Assembly: GCF_002931055.1 (NCBI RefSeq) | Contig: NZ_PSXX01000003.1 | Span: 186,001-250,000, forward strand | Origin: Pseudoclavibacter sp. AY1H1 | Lineage (GTDB): Bacteria > Actinomycetota > Actinomycetes > Actinomycetales > Microbacteriaceae | Direction of reading: 5' to 3' | Length of the DNA stretch: 64,000 bases | Part shown: positions 33,982 through 42,560 of the stretch, one piece after another | How the letters are laid out: every line of letters starts with the position of its first letter | How positions within the stretch are numbered: position 1 is the first letter of the stretch | Program-made: the position numbers and the translations under genes | Notes under the pieces: generated by a model | What the model was told of the DNA's origin: nothing | The model's database searches: none | The model's input: only the letters and a program-made list of their open reading frames with translations

Positions 33982-35207
33982 GTGCGCACCCGCGTCTCGC
34001 GGACCAGGCGCGGCAGGTCATCGAGCTCCGGCACCGTGCAGACGACGGTCTCGCGCAGCCGCGTGCGACTCGCGGGGTGCCCGATGGCGCAGCGGAAGAC
34101 GACGAGGGTCACGTCCGCCGCGTACACGGACTGCAGCTGCCCGAGCTGGGCGTCCGTCGTGGCACTTCCGCAGACGAGGAACACGATGCTCGCCTGCGGG
34201 AGGCGCCTGACGCTGAGCGCGATGAAGTCGCGGAGGGAGGGTGAGCTCGCCGTCCACGCCTCGAGCCTGCTGCTCCCGTCGAGCATCGACGAGACCGCTC
34301 GGGTGGGCAGACGACCGCTCTGCGTGAGGGCGCTCACGGCGACGCCCGAGCGGATGAGCTCCTGCGTCAGGGACGCGAGCACCTCGACGCCGAGTTCGAA
34401 CTCGTCTTCCGAGGCGTAGGCGGCGGCCTCGAGGGTCTGCAGCACGTTGGCCTGCGAGCGACGCGTCTCCTGGAACTGCCGGACCATGAGGAGACCCGTG
34501 CGTGCGCTGGTCCGCCAGTGGATGTTCCTCCGGTCGTCGCCGGACTCGTAGGGCCGCAGCGCGTGGAACGCGAGGTCGTCGTCGGTGATGCGCTCCCCCG
34601 TCACGCCCTCGAGGTCGCGGAGCAGCCCGGCGACCTGGGCGGTGAGGCGAACCGTCCGGGGATGCACGAACAGCTCGAGCACCCCGGTCCACCTGGTCGA
34701 CCGCTCGAGGAGCCCGAGCGGGTCTCCGCGCAGCGACCTGGCAGGTCCGGCCTCGATGACGGCCCTGCGGCTGGTCGGCACGGCGAAGAGGTCCTCGTGC
34801 GTCTCGTCGGGCGCGAGCTGCGGGATGCTGAACTCGGCCGTCGCGTGCCCGACCGGCAGCGCGAGGCGGGTGGGCAGCACGCGGCGCTCGCCGAGGTTCG
34901 TGACCTGCAGCCGGCCGAGGGCCCGGTCGCCGACGCGCACTCGCCTGGGCTCGAGCTCGACCTGCACGCCGAAGCTCTCGCGTCCGATCGTGAAGGGCAC
35001 CGCGGCGGCGAAGACCCCGACGAGGACGCCCCCGATGCCGATCAGCTCGAGCCAGCCGAAGGCGGTTCCGGCGACGAGGAGCACGACGCCGGCGACGAGC
35101 ACGATCCACCCGAGAGGCGTGACGCACCTGATGGCGTCGCTGATCGTGAGGCGGTCGCGCTCGGCGGACTCGGCCTCAGCTTCGGTGGAGACGTGCCCCT
35201 CGGTCAT
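33978..35207 (-). CDS. DUF58 protein of the phospho-signalling cluster
   Basis: The 409-residue protein has two transmembrane helices (about 32-50 and 54-72) and a DUF58 core with ALRPYESGDDRRNIHWRTSA in part (about 222-240). A vWA-like region follows without an intact MIDAS motif that I can see. It differs in sequence from the DUF58 copy at 19242 but shares the partner arrangement. The start shares one base with the moxR stop (TGATG) and its stop overlaps the next start, so the trio is translationally coupled. Confidence 0.9.
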   Translation of the reverse strand: MTEGHVSTEAEAESAERDRLTISDAIRCVTPLGWIVLVAGVVLLVAGTAFGWLELIGIGGVLVGVFAAAVPFTIGRESFGVQVELEPRRVRVGDRALGRLQVTNLGERRVLPTRLALPVGHATAEFSIPQLAPDETHEDLFAVPTSRRAVIEAGPARSLRGDPLGLLERSTRWTGVLELFVHPRTVRLTAQVAGLLRDLEGVTGERITDDDLAFHALRPYESGDDRRNIHWRTSARTGLLMVRQFQETRRSQANVLQTLEAAAYASEDEFELGVEVLASLTQELIRSGVAVSALTQSGRLPTRAVSSMLDGSSRLEAWTASSPSLRDFIALSVRRLPQASIVFLVCGSATTDAQLGQLQSVYAADVTLVVFRCAIGHPASRTRLRETVVCTVPELDDLPRLVRETRVRT

Positions 35208-36175
35208 CAGGCGGCTCGGTGCTGGGGAGGCTCGACCTCGATGAGGCAGCGGTCGATGACCTGATCCGGAGTCGTGCCGGAGAACTCCGCCTCGGGGTCG
35301 AGGATGAGCCGGTGCGCGAGCACGGGGTGCGCGAGGTCGCGCACGTCGTCGGGCACGACGTAGCGGCGACCGTGTGCGAGCGCCCAGGCCTTGACGGCGC
35401 GCGCGAGCGCAAGCGCGCCGCGGACGGAGACGCCGACGAGCACGTCGCGGTCGGCGCGCGTGGCGGTGACGATCTCAGAGACGTACGCCATGATCGACTC
35501 GTCGACGTGCACCTCGGCGGCGAGCTCCTGCATGACGACGACGTTCTCGGCGTGGAGTATTGCGGGCACGCTGTCGGCGCGCTGCCGGTTGCCCGCATCC
35601 ATGAGCAGCCGCACGGTGCTCGCGTGGTCGGGGTAGCCGAGGGACGTCTTCATCAGGAAGCGGTCGAGCTGCGCCTCTGGGAGCTTGTAGGTGCCCGCCT
35701 GCTCGACGGGGTTCTGCGTGGCGATGACGAGGAACGGCACGGGAACGGGATGCGGGGTGCCGTCGACCGTGACCCGCCCCTCCTCCATGACCTCGAGGAG
35801 GGCGGACTGGGTCTTCGGCGAGGCGCGGTTGATCTCGTCGGCGAGCACGATCGAGGCGAAGATGGGGCCGGGGTGGAACTCGAAGGCGCGCGTGCCCTGA
35901 TCGAAGATCGTGACGCCCGTGACGTCGGAGGGCAGCAGGTCGGGGGTGAACTGCACGCGGCTGTTGCTGCCGTCGATGGTCTTCGCGAGCGCCTTGGCGA
36001 GCACCGTCTTGCCGGTGCCAGGCACGTCCTCGAGGAGGAGGTGGCCCTGGCTGAAGAGGGTCGTGAGCGTGAGCTCGACGACGTGCCGCTTGCCGACGAC
36101 GGCCTGCTCGATGTTGGTCGTCAGGCGCTCGAAGGCGTCCTTGAACCAGGCGGCCTGCTCTTCGGTCACGGTCAT
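35207..36175 (-). CDS. MoxR-family AAA+ ATPase (second copy)
   Basis: The 322-residue protein has Walker A DVPGTGKT (about 50-57), Walker B IVLADEINRASPKTQSALLE in part (about 109) and sensor 1 ATQNPVEQAGTY (about 152-163). The AAA lid ends near RYVVPDDVRDL. It is close to the copy at 20568 in architecture but shorter at the N-terminus. GAGGAG precedes the ATG. It follows the giant Ig-repeat gene by 70 bp and is probably co-transcribed with it. Confidence 0.95.
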   Translation of the reverse strand: MTVTEEQAAWFKDAFERLTTNIEQAVVGKRHVVELTLTTLFSQGHLLLEDVPGTGKTVLAKALAKTIDGSNSRVQFTPDLLPSDVTGVTIFDQGTRAFEFHPGPIFASIVLADEINRASPKTQSALLEVMEEGRVTVDGTPHPVPVPFLVIATQNPVEQAGTYKLPEAQLDRFLMKTSLGYPDHASTVRLLMDAGNRQRADSVPAILHAENVVVMQELAAEVHVDESIMAYVSEIVTATRADRDVLVGVSVRGALALARAVKAWALAHGRRYVVPDDVRDLAHPVLAHRLILDPEAEFSGTTPDQVIDRCLIEVEPPQHRAA

Positions 36176-36245
36176 GCTGGCTCCTCTTCACGGCGCTCGT
36201 GCGCGCCGGTTCTCTCGATTGTCTGCTCGACCACCGACATCGTTG

Positions 36246-39200
36246 CTACCACGAGTCGAGGGGCTTCTGGCTTCTGGCGACTTCCGCACCGTTCAGGTAC
36301 ACGACCACCGTGTACCCGCCGAGGCTGCCCCGGCACTTCTCGAGCACGGTGCCCGACTCGCCGTTGATCGCGGCCCCGCTCACGTTCGTCTGCGTGCCGA
36401 CGAGCTTGTCCTCGCCGGACTTCGCCGTGCTGTAGCACTCGACGGTGTAGGGCACGTCGGAGAAGTCCTGGCCCTTGATGACGAAGCTGCGGACCTCGTC
36501 GGGCTTGCCAGGCACCTTCTTGCCGCCGGTGACCTCGACGCTCATGCGCGCCGTGTAGTGCAGGTAGCCGGTGACCTGGTCTGTCGAGGTGGAGACGCCG
36601 GCCTCGTTCTTCGCGGCGACCGAGACCTTCACGGGCGTGGAGGAGGACTTCGGCACCTGGATGCCCGTGATGGCGAACGAGAGCTGCGTCGCGGGCACGC
36701 TCGTGGTGGTCGGCGCCTCCGTGCCGACCTGCACGGTCACGTCGTAGCCGCTGAGACCGCCACCGCTCGCGGTCGGTGCCGACCACTCCGCCGTGAGGGT
36801 GCCGGTGAGCTCCCCCGGCGGAGTCTGGCCGTCGGCGACCTTCAGATTCTGGGGGGCCTGCGGGAGGGTGATGGGCTTGGCGCTGGTCGAGCTCGCGGGG
36901 AGCCCGTAGCCGAGGGAGTTCAGGGCCCGGACCGTCGCCGTGTAGTCATTGCCAGGGACGAGGCCGTCGTCTTCCGTGAACGTGACGCTGTAGACGTCGC
37001 CGGCCGTCGTCTTGGTGAAGACCGCACCGCCGCCCGCGAGCGTCACCTCGTATTCGGTGATCTCCGGCCCGTTGGAGACGGCGCCAGACCAGTTCACGGC
37101 GAGCGTCCCCAGGGCGCCGCCCTTCTCGAGCGACACGTCGCCCGGGGCGCCTGGGACGTCCTGGACCTCGACGGTCGCGAGCCCGGTCGTCTCGCGCAGC
37201 GGGTCGCCCGTCTGGTCTCCGATGCGGTAGCTGATGGTGATGGTGCCGATGAAGTTCGTCGCCGGCACCACTCGCACCTGCCCGTCGACGAGGGAGACAG
37301 CCGATCCGGTGGCGGAGCCCGCGACCTCGCTCGCGGAGATGAGCGTGAGCGGGGACTCGGGGAACGGGTTGAAGTCGTTGGCGGTGACGTCGACCAGGAC
37401 GGGCCCGTTGCGGCGGGCCAGCTGCTCATCCGGCACGGCGCGCGGCAGCGGCTTGGAGGTGGAGACGACGGTCACCGTGACGGTTCCGGTCTGCACGAAG
37501 TCGCGGAAGGTGTAGGTGACCGTGTACTTGACGACGGTGCCGACCTTCGTGTCCACCCCAGCGGCGACCTTGACGGTGCTGCCGTCGAGACTCGACTGCA
37601 GCTCCCCCGTGCCGCCGGTGAGCTTCGAGAACTCCACCTGGGGGACGACGTCCTTGTTCGGGTGGCCGGTGGCGGTGCGGAGGTCGAAGCTCTGCTCAGT
37701 GCCCTGCTCGACGGTGAGCTGGGGCGCGACGAAGGTCGGTGCGACGTCGTAGAAGTCGGGGTCGCCCACCGTGATCGGGACGCGGATGGTCGCGATGCCT
37801 GCGTTCTGATCGTCGGCGCTCTCCGCATCGCTCACCTGGAAGGTGATGGATGCCGGCCCGCGGAAGCCGGGCTTCGGGGTGAACTTCAGCCTGGTGTCGC
37901 TCTCCACGAGCGGGCTGCCGTCGGCCTGCTCGGCCCACACCTGCTCGGGGTTGATGAGCGAGACGCGGTTGCCGGACGGGGCGCGCACGAGGTCGTTGAC
38001 GTCCCACGAGATCGACTCCCCGACCTTCGCATTCTGGGCGGGGAGGTCAGGGATGAGGAACGGGGACTGGCGCTTGGACTCCTCCGTGATGAGGGCTGGC
38101 ACCATGATGAAGCCCGCCGCGGTGAGCCCCGTGTCCTCGGCGGTGAGCCGGTAGACGACGATCTGCCTGGCGTCGCTGAGGGAGACCGTGACCCGTCCGT
38201 CCTCCTCGACCGTCGCGGCTCCCGCGCCGGCCCCCGCCAGATCGACCGCGAGCTCGCTGACCCTCCCGCCAGGGTTGGTGGCGCCGTCTCGCACGTTGAT
38301 GCTGAGCGTCTCTGCGCCGGCGAAGTCGTCGAGGCGCACCACGTGGTCGACCGCAGTCGGGGGAAGCGTGGGCGCATCCGCATTGATCGTGACGTGGATG
38401 AACGCGGCATCCTGCCCACCCTGGCCGTTGATGATCGTGTACGGCACGGAGATGAACTCGCCATCGCTCGGCACCGTGATGATGACCGAGTCGCCGTCGA
38501 CCTCGGCCTCGAGGCTCGGGTCGACGCCGACGAGCTCTGGCACGACCTCGAGCGTGTAGCCGTTCGGATCGGAGTCGTTCTTCAGCACGGGGACCGCGAT
38601 GCGCAGGCCCGGCTTGGCGCGCACGTTGTCGTCGACCGCGATCGGGGGCGCTGTCGCGGCGGGACGGGCGACGACGCCGACCCTGATCGTGCCCTCGGCG
38701 CGCTGGCCGTACCCGTCGACGACCTCGTACCGCAGCACGTCGGTGCCCGTGGCTCCAGGGAACGCCTCGTAGACGAAGGAGGTCTGCGTGAGCTCGCTCA
38801 CGGAGCCGAGCGTCGGAACGTCGACGAGCTGCGTGAGCTCGACCGAGTCGCCGTCCGGGTCGATGCCGTCGAGCGGCACCTCGATGCGCACGCTCGCGCC
38901 CTCGAAGACCCTGGCGGTGTCGACGCCGGGGGCCGGGGGCCGGTTGCTCGACTCGTCGGGCGCCGTCACCTGGAAGGACACGGTCGCCCCCGCCTGCTCG
39001 CCGTGCTCGTCGACGACGGTGTAGCCGAGCGAGTAGGTGCCGGGCTCGGACGGGGCCTGGAGGCGGACGTCGTCGCCGGAGACGAAGGCGTAGCCGTCTC
39101 CGACCTGCACGGTGCTGAGGGCGGGCGAGAGGGACATCTGCGCCTCGTCCGGGTGGGAGTCGTTCTCGAGCACGGAGACGCTCGTGTAGTCGCCGGCGCG

Positions 39201-41591
39201 CACGCGCCTCGTGTCGTCGACGGCGACGGGCGGCTCGTGCGTCACGGCGGGCTCGACCGGGACGACGACGATGTAGCCGACCGACGTCGATGCGCCGTCG
39301 GTGATCGTGTACGGGAGCTCGATGGTCTGCTGGATCGCGGACTGCGAGGAGAGGCGCACGATCGTGTTGTCGATGAGCTCGACGGCGAGGCCTGCCGTGC
39401 GGGCCTCGTCGGTGGTCTCCACGCTCTGCACGGACAGCACGCCCGTTCCGGTGGACACGTCGTTGCCGAGCACGTCCACGACGTTCGACTGGCCAGGGCG
39501 GAGGTAGGCGAGGTCGCGCACCGCGGTCACCTGCGCCACGCCCTCGACGGGCTCCTCGACGTCGAAGCGGATGATGCCGACCGACGTGGCCGCCCCTGCT
39601 GAGACCGTGTACTGCACGTACGCGGTCATGGCGCTCGCCGAGGTGAAGGTGACGGTGCCGAGGTCCGGGTTGAAGCTCGCGCCTCCCGTGCTGGTGCCGA
39701 GCTCGGCGATCTCGACGAGCTCGAGCGCCTGACCGTTGGGCGAGAGGTCGTTCACGAGCGGCTGTGCCGTGATGGAGTCGCCGATGACTCCGCGCGCGAA
39801 GTCCGGCGTGCCGATCGGCCCGAGCGTGCCGGGCGCCTCGACGCGGATGCGCAGCTCACCGGCCACCTGCGCGGTGCCGTCCGAGACGAGGTACGGCACG
39901 ACCCGCTCCCCCAGCTCCGCGCTGACGGCGGTGAAGGTGAGGCGTCCGTCCGGTGTGAAGCTGACGGTGTCGCCCACGGGAGCGGTGGCCCCCTGGAGGA
40001 AGACGGGGTCGCCCTCCGGGTCCGTCCAGTCGGGCATCACGTTGTAGGAGATCTTCTGGCCAGCTTCGACCGCCACGGCGCTCGCGCGGTTCGTCGTCGG
40101 GGCCTGGTTCTCCGCGTCGGCCGGCTGGATGCGGATCGTGACCCGTGCCTCCGCCACGCCGCCGGGCCTGCCGTCCGAGGCCGTGTACGTGAGCGTCTGC
40201 TCGCCGGACGCGCCCTCCGTGGCGCGGAACTGCAGGGCCCGGCCGTCGTCGATGACGCGCAGCTCGCCGAACGATGGCGGCGGGTCGGCGGAGAGGCCGG
40301 TGATCGTGAGGATGTCGCCGTCGACGTCCGAGTCGTTGTCGAGGACCGTGAGGTAGGCGGTCGATCCGGCACGGACCCCGTAGGAGTCGTCGACGAGCTC
40401 CGGCGGGGTGTTCTCCTCGCCTCGCTCGGCGAGGGTCGCCTCGAACGATTCCTCGGTGGCCTCGTTCTCGCCCTCCGTGCCGTCGGTGTCCTCCGGCGGG
40501 ACGAGCTCGTTCCAGTTCTCGACCAGGCGCATGTTCTCCTGCGGCAGCCACACCTGGCCCGTGGCGACGTCGTTGAGCGCGACGACGTTGCGGTTGACGC
40601 GGTAGAGGAGCTCGCCGAGGGGCGGCGCCGACATGGACTGCACGCTCGGCTGCTCGTCACCGCACGCGACCATCGTGACGGCCGCCTGCGCCCAGGCGGC
40701 GTGCGCGCAGCCCGCGACCACGGCGGGGCGCGCCGCGCCCTGGTCGGTCGCCAGCGAGCCGTCGATGCCCGCCGGGAGCGCAACGGCCTCGCCACCGCCG
40801 AGCGGCACGCGCAGGATCCCGTCGCCGGACGCGAACACCACATCGGGGGATGCCGCGCCCTGGAGCTGCACGCGCAGCGCGCTCTCCGGCACCTCACGGG
40901 CCTGCCCGTCGACGAGGAGCGCACGTGCGGCGGTGTCGAACACCACCGGCTGCTCGCCGACGGCAGTGAACTCGTAGTCGGCGGGGGCTCCCGCGAGCGG
41001 CTCCCAGAGCTGCTCGCCGCCGATGCCCTCCATCCGCAGGATCTGCTGCTGCTCCGGTGCGACGGCGAGCACCGTGCCGAGCGAGGTCACGAGGACCTGG
41101 GCGTCGGCGCCGAGCTCCGCCACGGGCTCCGCGGTCGCGGCGTCGAACGCGAGCGGCTGCGTGGCGTCGACGAGCCAGAGCCGTCCCGTCGCCGGGTCGA
41201 GGAGCGCCAGGACGCCGCCGCCGTAGGAGCTCCGACTGCCCGCGGGCGTCAGGATGCTCTCGCGCAGGTCGGTGAGCGCGGGGTCGACGCGGCCGAGCGA
41301 GCCGCTGGTCTGGTCGTGCAGGAAGACGGTGTCGCCGTCCTGCAGGATGCCGACATCCGCCGTCACGAGGCTCACGCTCGCGTCGAGCTCCTGGATCTGC
41401 GCGTTGAGGCGGCCCGCTCGGAGGTCCGAGCTGTTCGACACCCAGACGTCGCTGCTCTCCAGTTCGACCTCGGCCGCGGGAAATCCCTCGTGCAGGAGGG
41501 CGAAGAGCAGGGGCGTGCCGATGAGGAGCGCCATGACCAACGCCATCGCCAGCTGTCGGCGGCTTCGCGGGGTCGGCGCTGTTCGGCGCAT
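36246..41591 (-). CDS. Giant membrane-anchored Ig-like/fibronectin type III repeat protein
   Basis: The 1781-residue protein has an N-terminal signal-anchor helix (about 14-33) and then a region (about 45-360) with repeating beta-strand segments that resembles a propeller. A long tandem of about ten bacterial Ig/cadherin-like domains (about 397-1480) follows, with recurring PPxAVDDxxxVxxG starts and LxNDSDPxGD turns. Two fibronectin type III domains (about 1487-1680) and a C-terminal domain with two Cys (about 1690-1781) complete it. No LPXTG sorting signal is seen, so it is held by its N-terminal helix and projects outward. A GGGGGTGGG site precedes the ATG. A 147-bp spacer separates it from the FHA/HTH gene and may carry its own promoter. 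Confidence 0.88.
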   Translation of the reverse strand: MRRTAPTPRSRRQLAMALVMALLIGTPLLFALLHEGFPAAEVELESSDVWVSNSSDLRAGRLNAQIQELDASVSLVTADVGILQDGDTVFLHDQTSGSLGRVDPALTDLRESILTPAGSRSSYGGGVLALLDPATGRLWLVDATQPLAFDAATAEPVAELGADAQVLVTSLGTVLAVAPEQQQILRMEGIGGEQLWEPLAGAPADYEFTAVGEQPVVFDTAARALLVDGQAREVPESALRVQLQGAASPDVVFASGDGILRVPLGGGEAVALPAGIDGSLATDQGAARPAVVAGCAHAAWAQAAVTMVACGDEQPSVQSMSAPPLGELLYRVNRNVVALNDVATGQVWLPQENMRLVENWNELVPPEDTDGTEGENEATEESFEATLAERGEENTPPELVDDSYGVRAGSTAYLTVLDNDSDVDGDILTITGLSADPPPSFGELRVIDDGRALQFRATEGASGEQTLTYTASDGRPGGVAEARVTIRIQPADAENQAPTTNRASAVAVEAGQKISYNVMPDWTDPEGDPVFLQGATAPVGDTVSFTPDGRLTFTAVSAELGERVVPYLVSDGTAQVAGELRIRVEAPGTLGPIGTPDFARGVIGDSITAQPLVNDLSPNGQALELVEIAELGTSTGGASFNPDLGTVTFTSASAMTAYVQYTVSAGAATSVGIIRFDVEEPVEGVAQVTAVRDLAYLRPGQSNVVDVLGNDVSTGTGVLSVQSVETTDEARTAGLAVELIDNTIVRLSSQSAIQQTIELPYTITDGASTSVGYIVVVPVEPAVTHEPPVAVDDTRRVRAGDYTSVSVLENDSHPDEAQMSLSPALSTVQVGDGYAFVSGDDVRLQAPSEPGTYSLGYTVVDEHGEQAGATVSFQVTAPDESSNRPPAPGVDTARVFEGASVRIEVPLDGIDPDGDSVELTQLVDVPTLGSVSELTQTSFVYEAFPGATGTDVLRYEVVDGYGQRAEGTIRVGVVARPAATAPPIAVDDNVRAKPGLRIAVPVLKNDSDPNGYTLEVVPELVGVDPSLEAEVDGDSVIITVPSDGEFISVPYTIINGQGGQDAAFIHVTINADAPTLPPTAVDHVVRLDDFAGAETLSINVRDGATNPGGRVSELAVDLAGAGAGAATVEEDGRVTVSLSDARQIVVYRLTAEDTGLTAAGFIMVPALITEESKRQSPFLIPDLPAQNAKVGESISWDVNDLVRAPSGNRVSLINPEQVWAEQADGSPLVESDTRLKFTPKPGFRGPASITFQVSDAESADDQNAGIATIRVPITVGDPDFYDVAPTFVAPQLTVEQGTEQSFDLRTATGHPNKDVVPQVEFSKLTGGTGELQSSLDGSTVKVAAGVDTKVGTVVKYTVTYTFRDFVQTGTVTVTVVSTSKPLPRAVPDEQLARRNGPVLVDVTANDFNPFPESPLTLISASEVAGSATGSAVSLVDGQVRVVPATNFIGTITISYRIGDQTGDPLRETTGLATVEVQDVPGAPGDVSLEKGGALGTLAVNWSGAVSNGPEITEYEVTLAGGGAVFTKTTAGDVYSVTFTEDDGLVPGNDYTATVRALNSLGYGLPASSTSAKPITLPQAPQNLKVADGQTPPGELTGTLTAEWSAPTASGGGLSGYDVTVQVGTEAPTTTSVPATQLSFAITGIQVPKSSSTPVKVSVAAKNEAGVSTSTDQVTGYLHYTARMSVEVTGGKKVPGKPDEVRSFVIKGQDFSDVPYTVECYSTAKSGEDKLVGTQTNVSGAAINGESGTVLEKCRGSLGGYTVVVYLNGAEVARSQKPLDSW

Positions 41592-41738
41592 GCGTACCCA
41601 CCCCCAGCAGAGCTCGTCAGTGCCTCACCTCGGAGCGCACGAGACTTCATTGTGCACGAGGACCCGATGCCAGCGCGACAGCGAGTGCTGCCCGTGGCCC
41701 GGCGAGTGCGGCGCCGTGCGCCTGTCCGCCGAGTGCCG

Positions 41739-42560
41739 TCAGCGGCGGTCGAGCGTGTCCAGGTCGTCCGGCGTCACCAGGCGAGTCGAGATGGCGTACT
41801 CGACGAGACGTGCTCGCCGGTTCGAGGCGAGCTTGCTGCGGCCGCCGCGCAGCCCCGAGACGCCGAACTTGTCGAGCTTGTCGCACACGTTGTCGAGCTT
41901 GCGGTTGAACGTCGGGAGCGTCCAGCCGAGGCGAGCCGCAGCATCCGCCGAGCTCGGGATGACCCCGCGACCCGGGACGGCGTTGCGCAGGACGTCTTCC
42001 GCGAGGGCGAGGATCAGCTCGCGCTGCGACTCGGTGAGGTGGATGACCGCCTGCGTCGTGTTGCCGGACGGCGACATGTTCACGTGGGAAGTGTTGTAGA
42101 AGTCGGACGCGGAGTGGATCGCGAAATCGTAGGTCGTCGATCCCGCCGTGAACATGACCTGCATGTGCTGGAACACGACCGGGAGCTTGGCGCCAGGCGA
42201 GAGCCACGACTGCACCTGGCCGGAGTCGTCCGTGACCGTCGCGGAGAGCACGGAGCCGACGTTCGAGAGCCACCACATGCCGAACTCCGCCTGCAGCACC
42301 AGGAACTGGCGGTGCAGGTACGGGTTCTCGTCGATCACGAGGTCGGCGTCTCGGCCGATCGTGAAGGGCTCAGCCGGGTTCAGCTCGTACCACTCGCCGA
42401 CGAACTCGACGCGGAGCGGCCCGAGCGGGGGCACCTGGCTCACGATTCGCTCATCGGAATCCGGAATCTCGATGGACTCTTCCGGAGCCTCGTTCGCTTC
42501 CGCGGCCGAGGTGTACTTGCTCTCACTCATGACACCATCATGGCGGATCGGCGAGGTCAT
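41739..42560 (-). CDS. FHA-like and helix-turn-helix protein
   Basis: The 273-residue protein has an FHA-like beta domain (about 55-170). FTIGRDADLVI is recognisable, but the usual Ser-x-x-His becomes PYLHRQ and the NG turn becomes SNVGS, so phosphothreonine binding is doubtful. The C-terminal 90 residues (about 180-273) are helical: a TESQRELILALAEDVLR helix, then SSADAAARLGWTLPTFNRKL, which reads as a winged helix-turn-helix. This suggests a DNA-binding output factor for the kinase. The ATG at 42560 overlaps the kinase stop (ATGA); an ATG at 42530 is an alternative. I know no named family for this combination. Confidence 0.75.
   Translation of the reverse strand: MTSPIRHDGVMSESKYTSAAEANEAPEESIEIPDSDERIVSQVPPLGPLRVEFVGEWYELNPAEPFTIGRDADLVIDENPYLHRQFLVLQAEFGMWWLSNVGSVLSATVTDDSGQVQSWLSPGAKLPVVFQHMQVMFTAGSTTYDFAIHSASDFYNTSHVNMSPSGNTTQAVIHLTESQRELILALAEDVLRNAVPGRGVIPSSADAAARLGWTLPTFNRKLDNVCDKLDKFGVSGLRGGRSKLASNRRARLVEYAISTRLVTPDDLDTLDRR

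Noticed and set aside
35910-39602. A 1230-residue open frame on the plus strand
   Set aside because: It lies antisense to the giant Ig-repeat gene. Its composition (Arg, Asp, Gly, Leu, His without domain patterns) is that of a GC3 shadow frame, while the minus strand has clear repeated domains.
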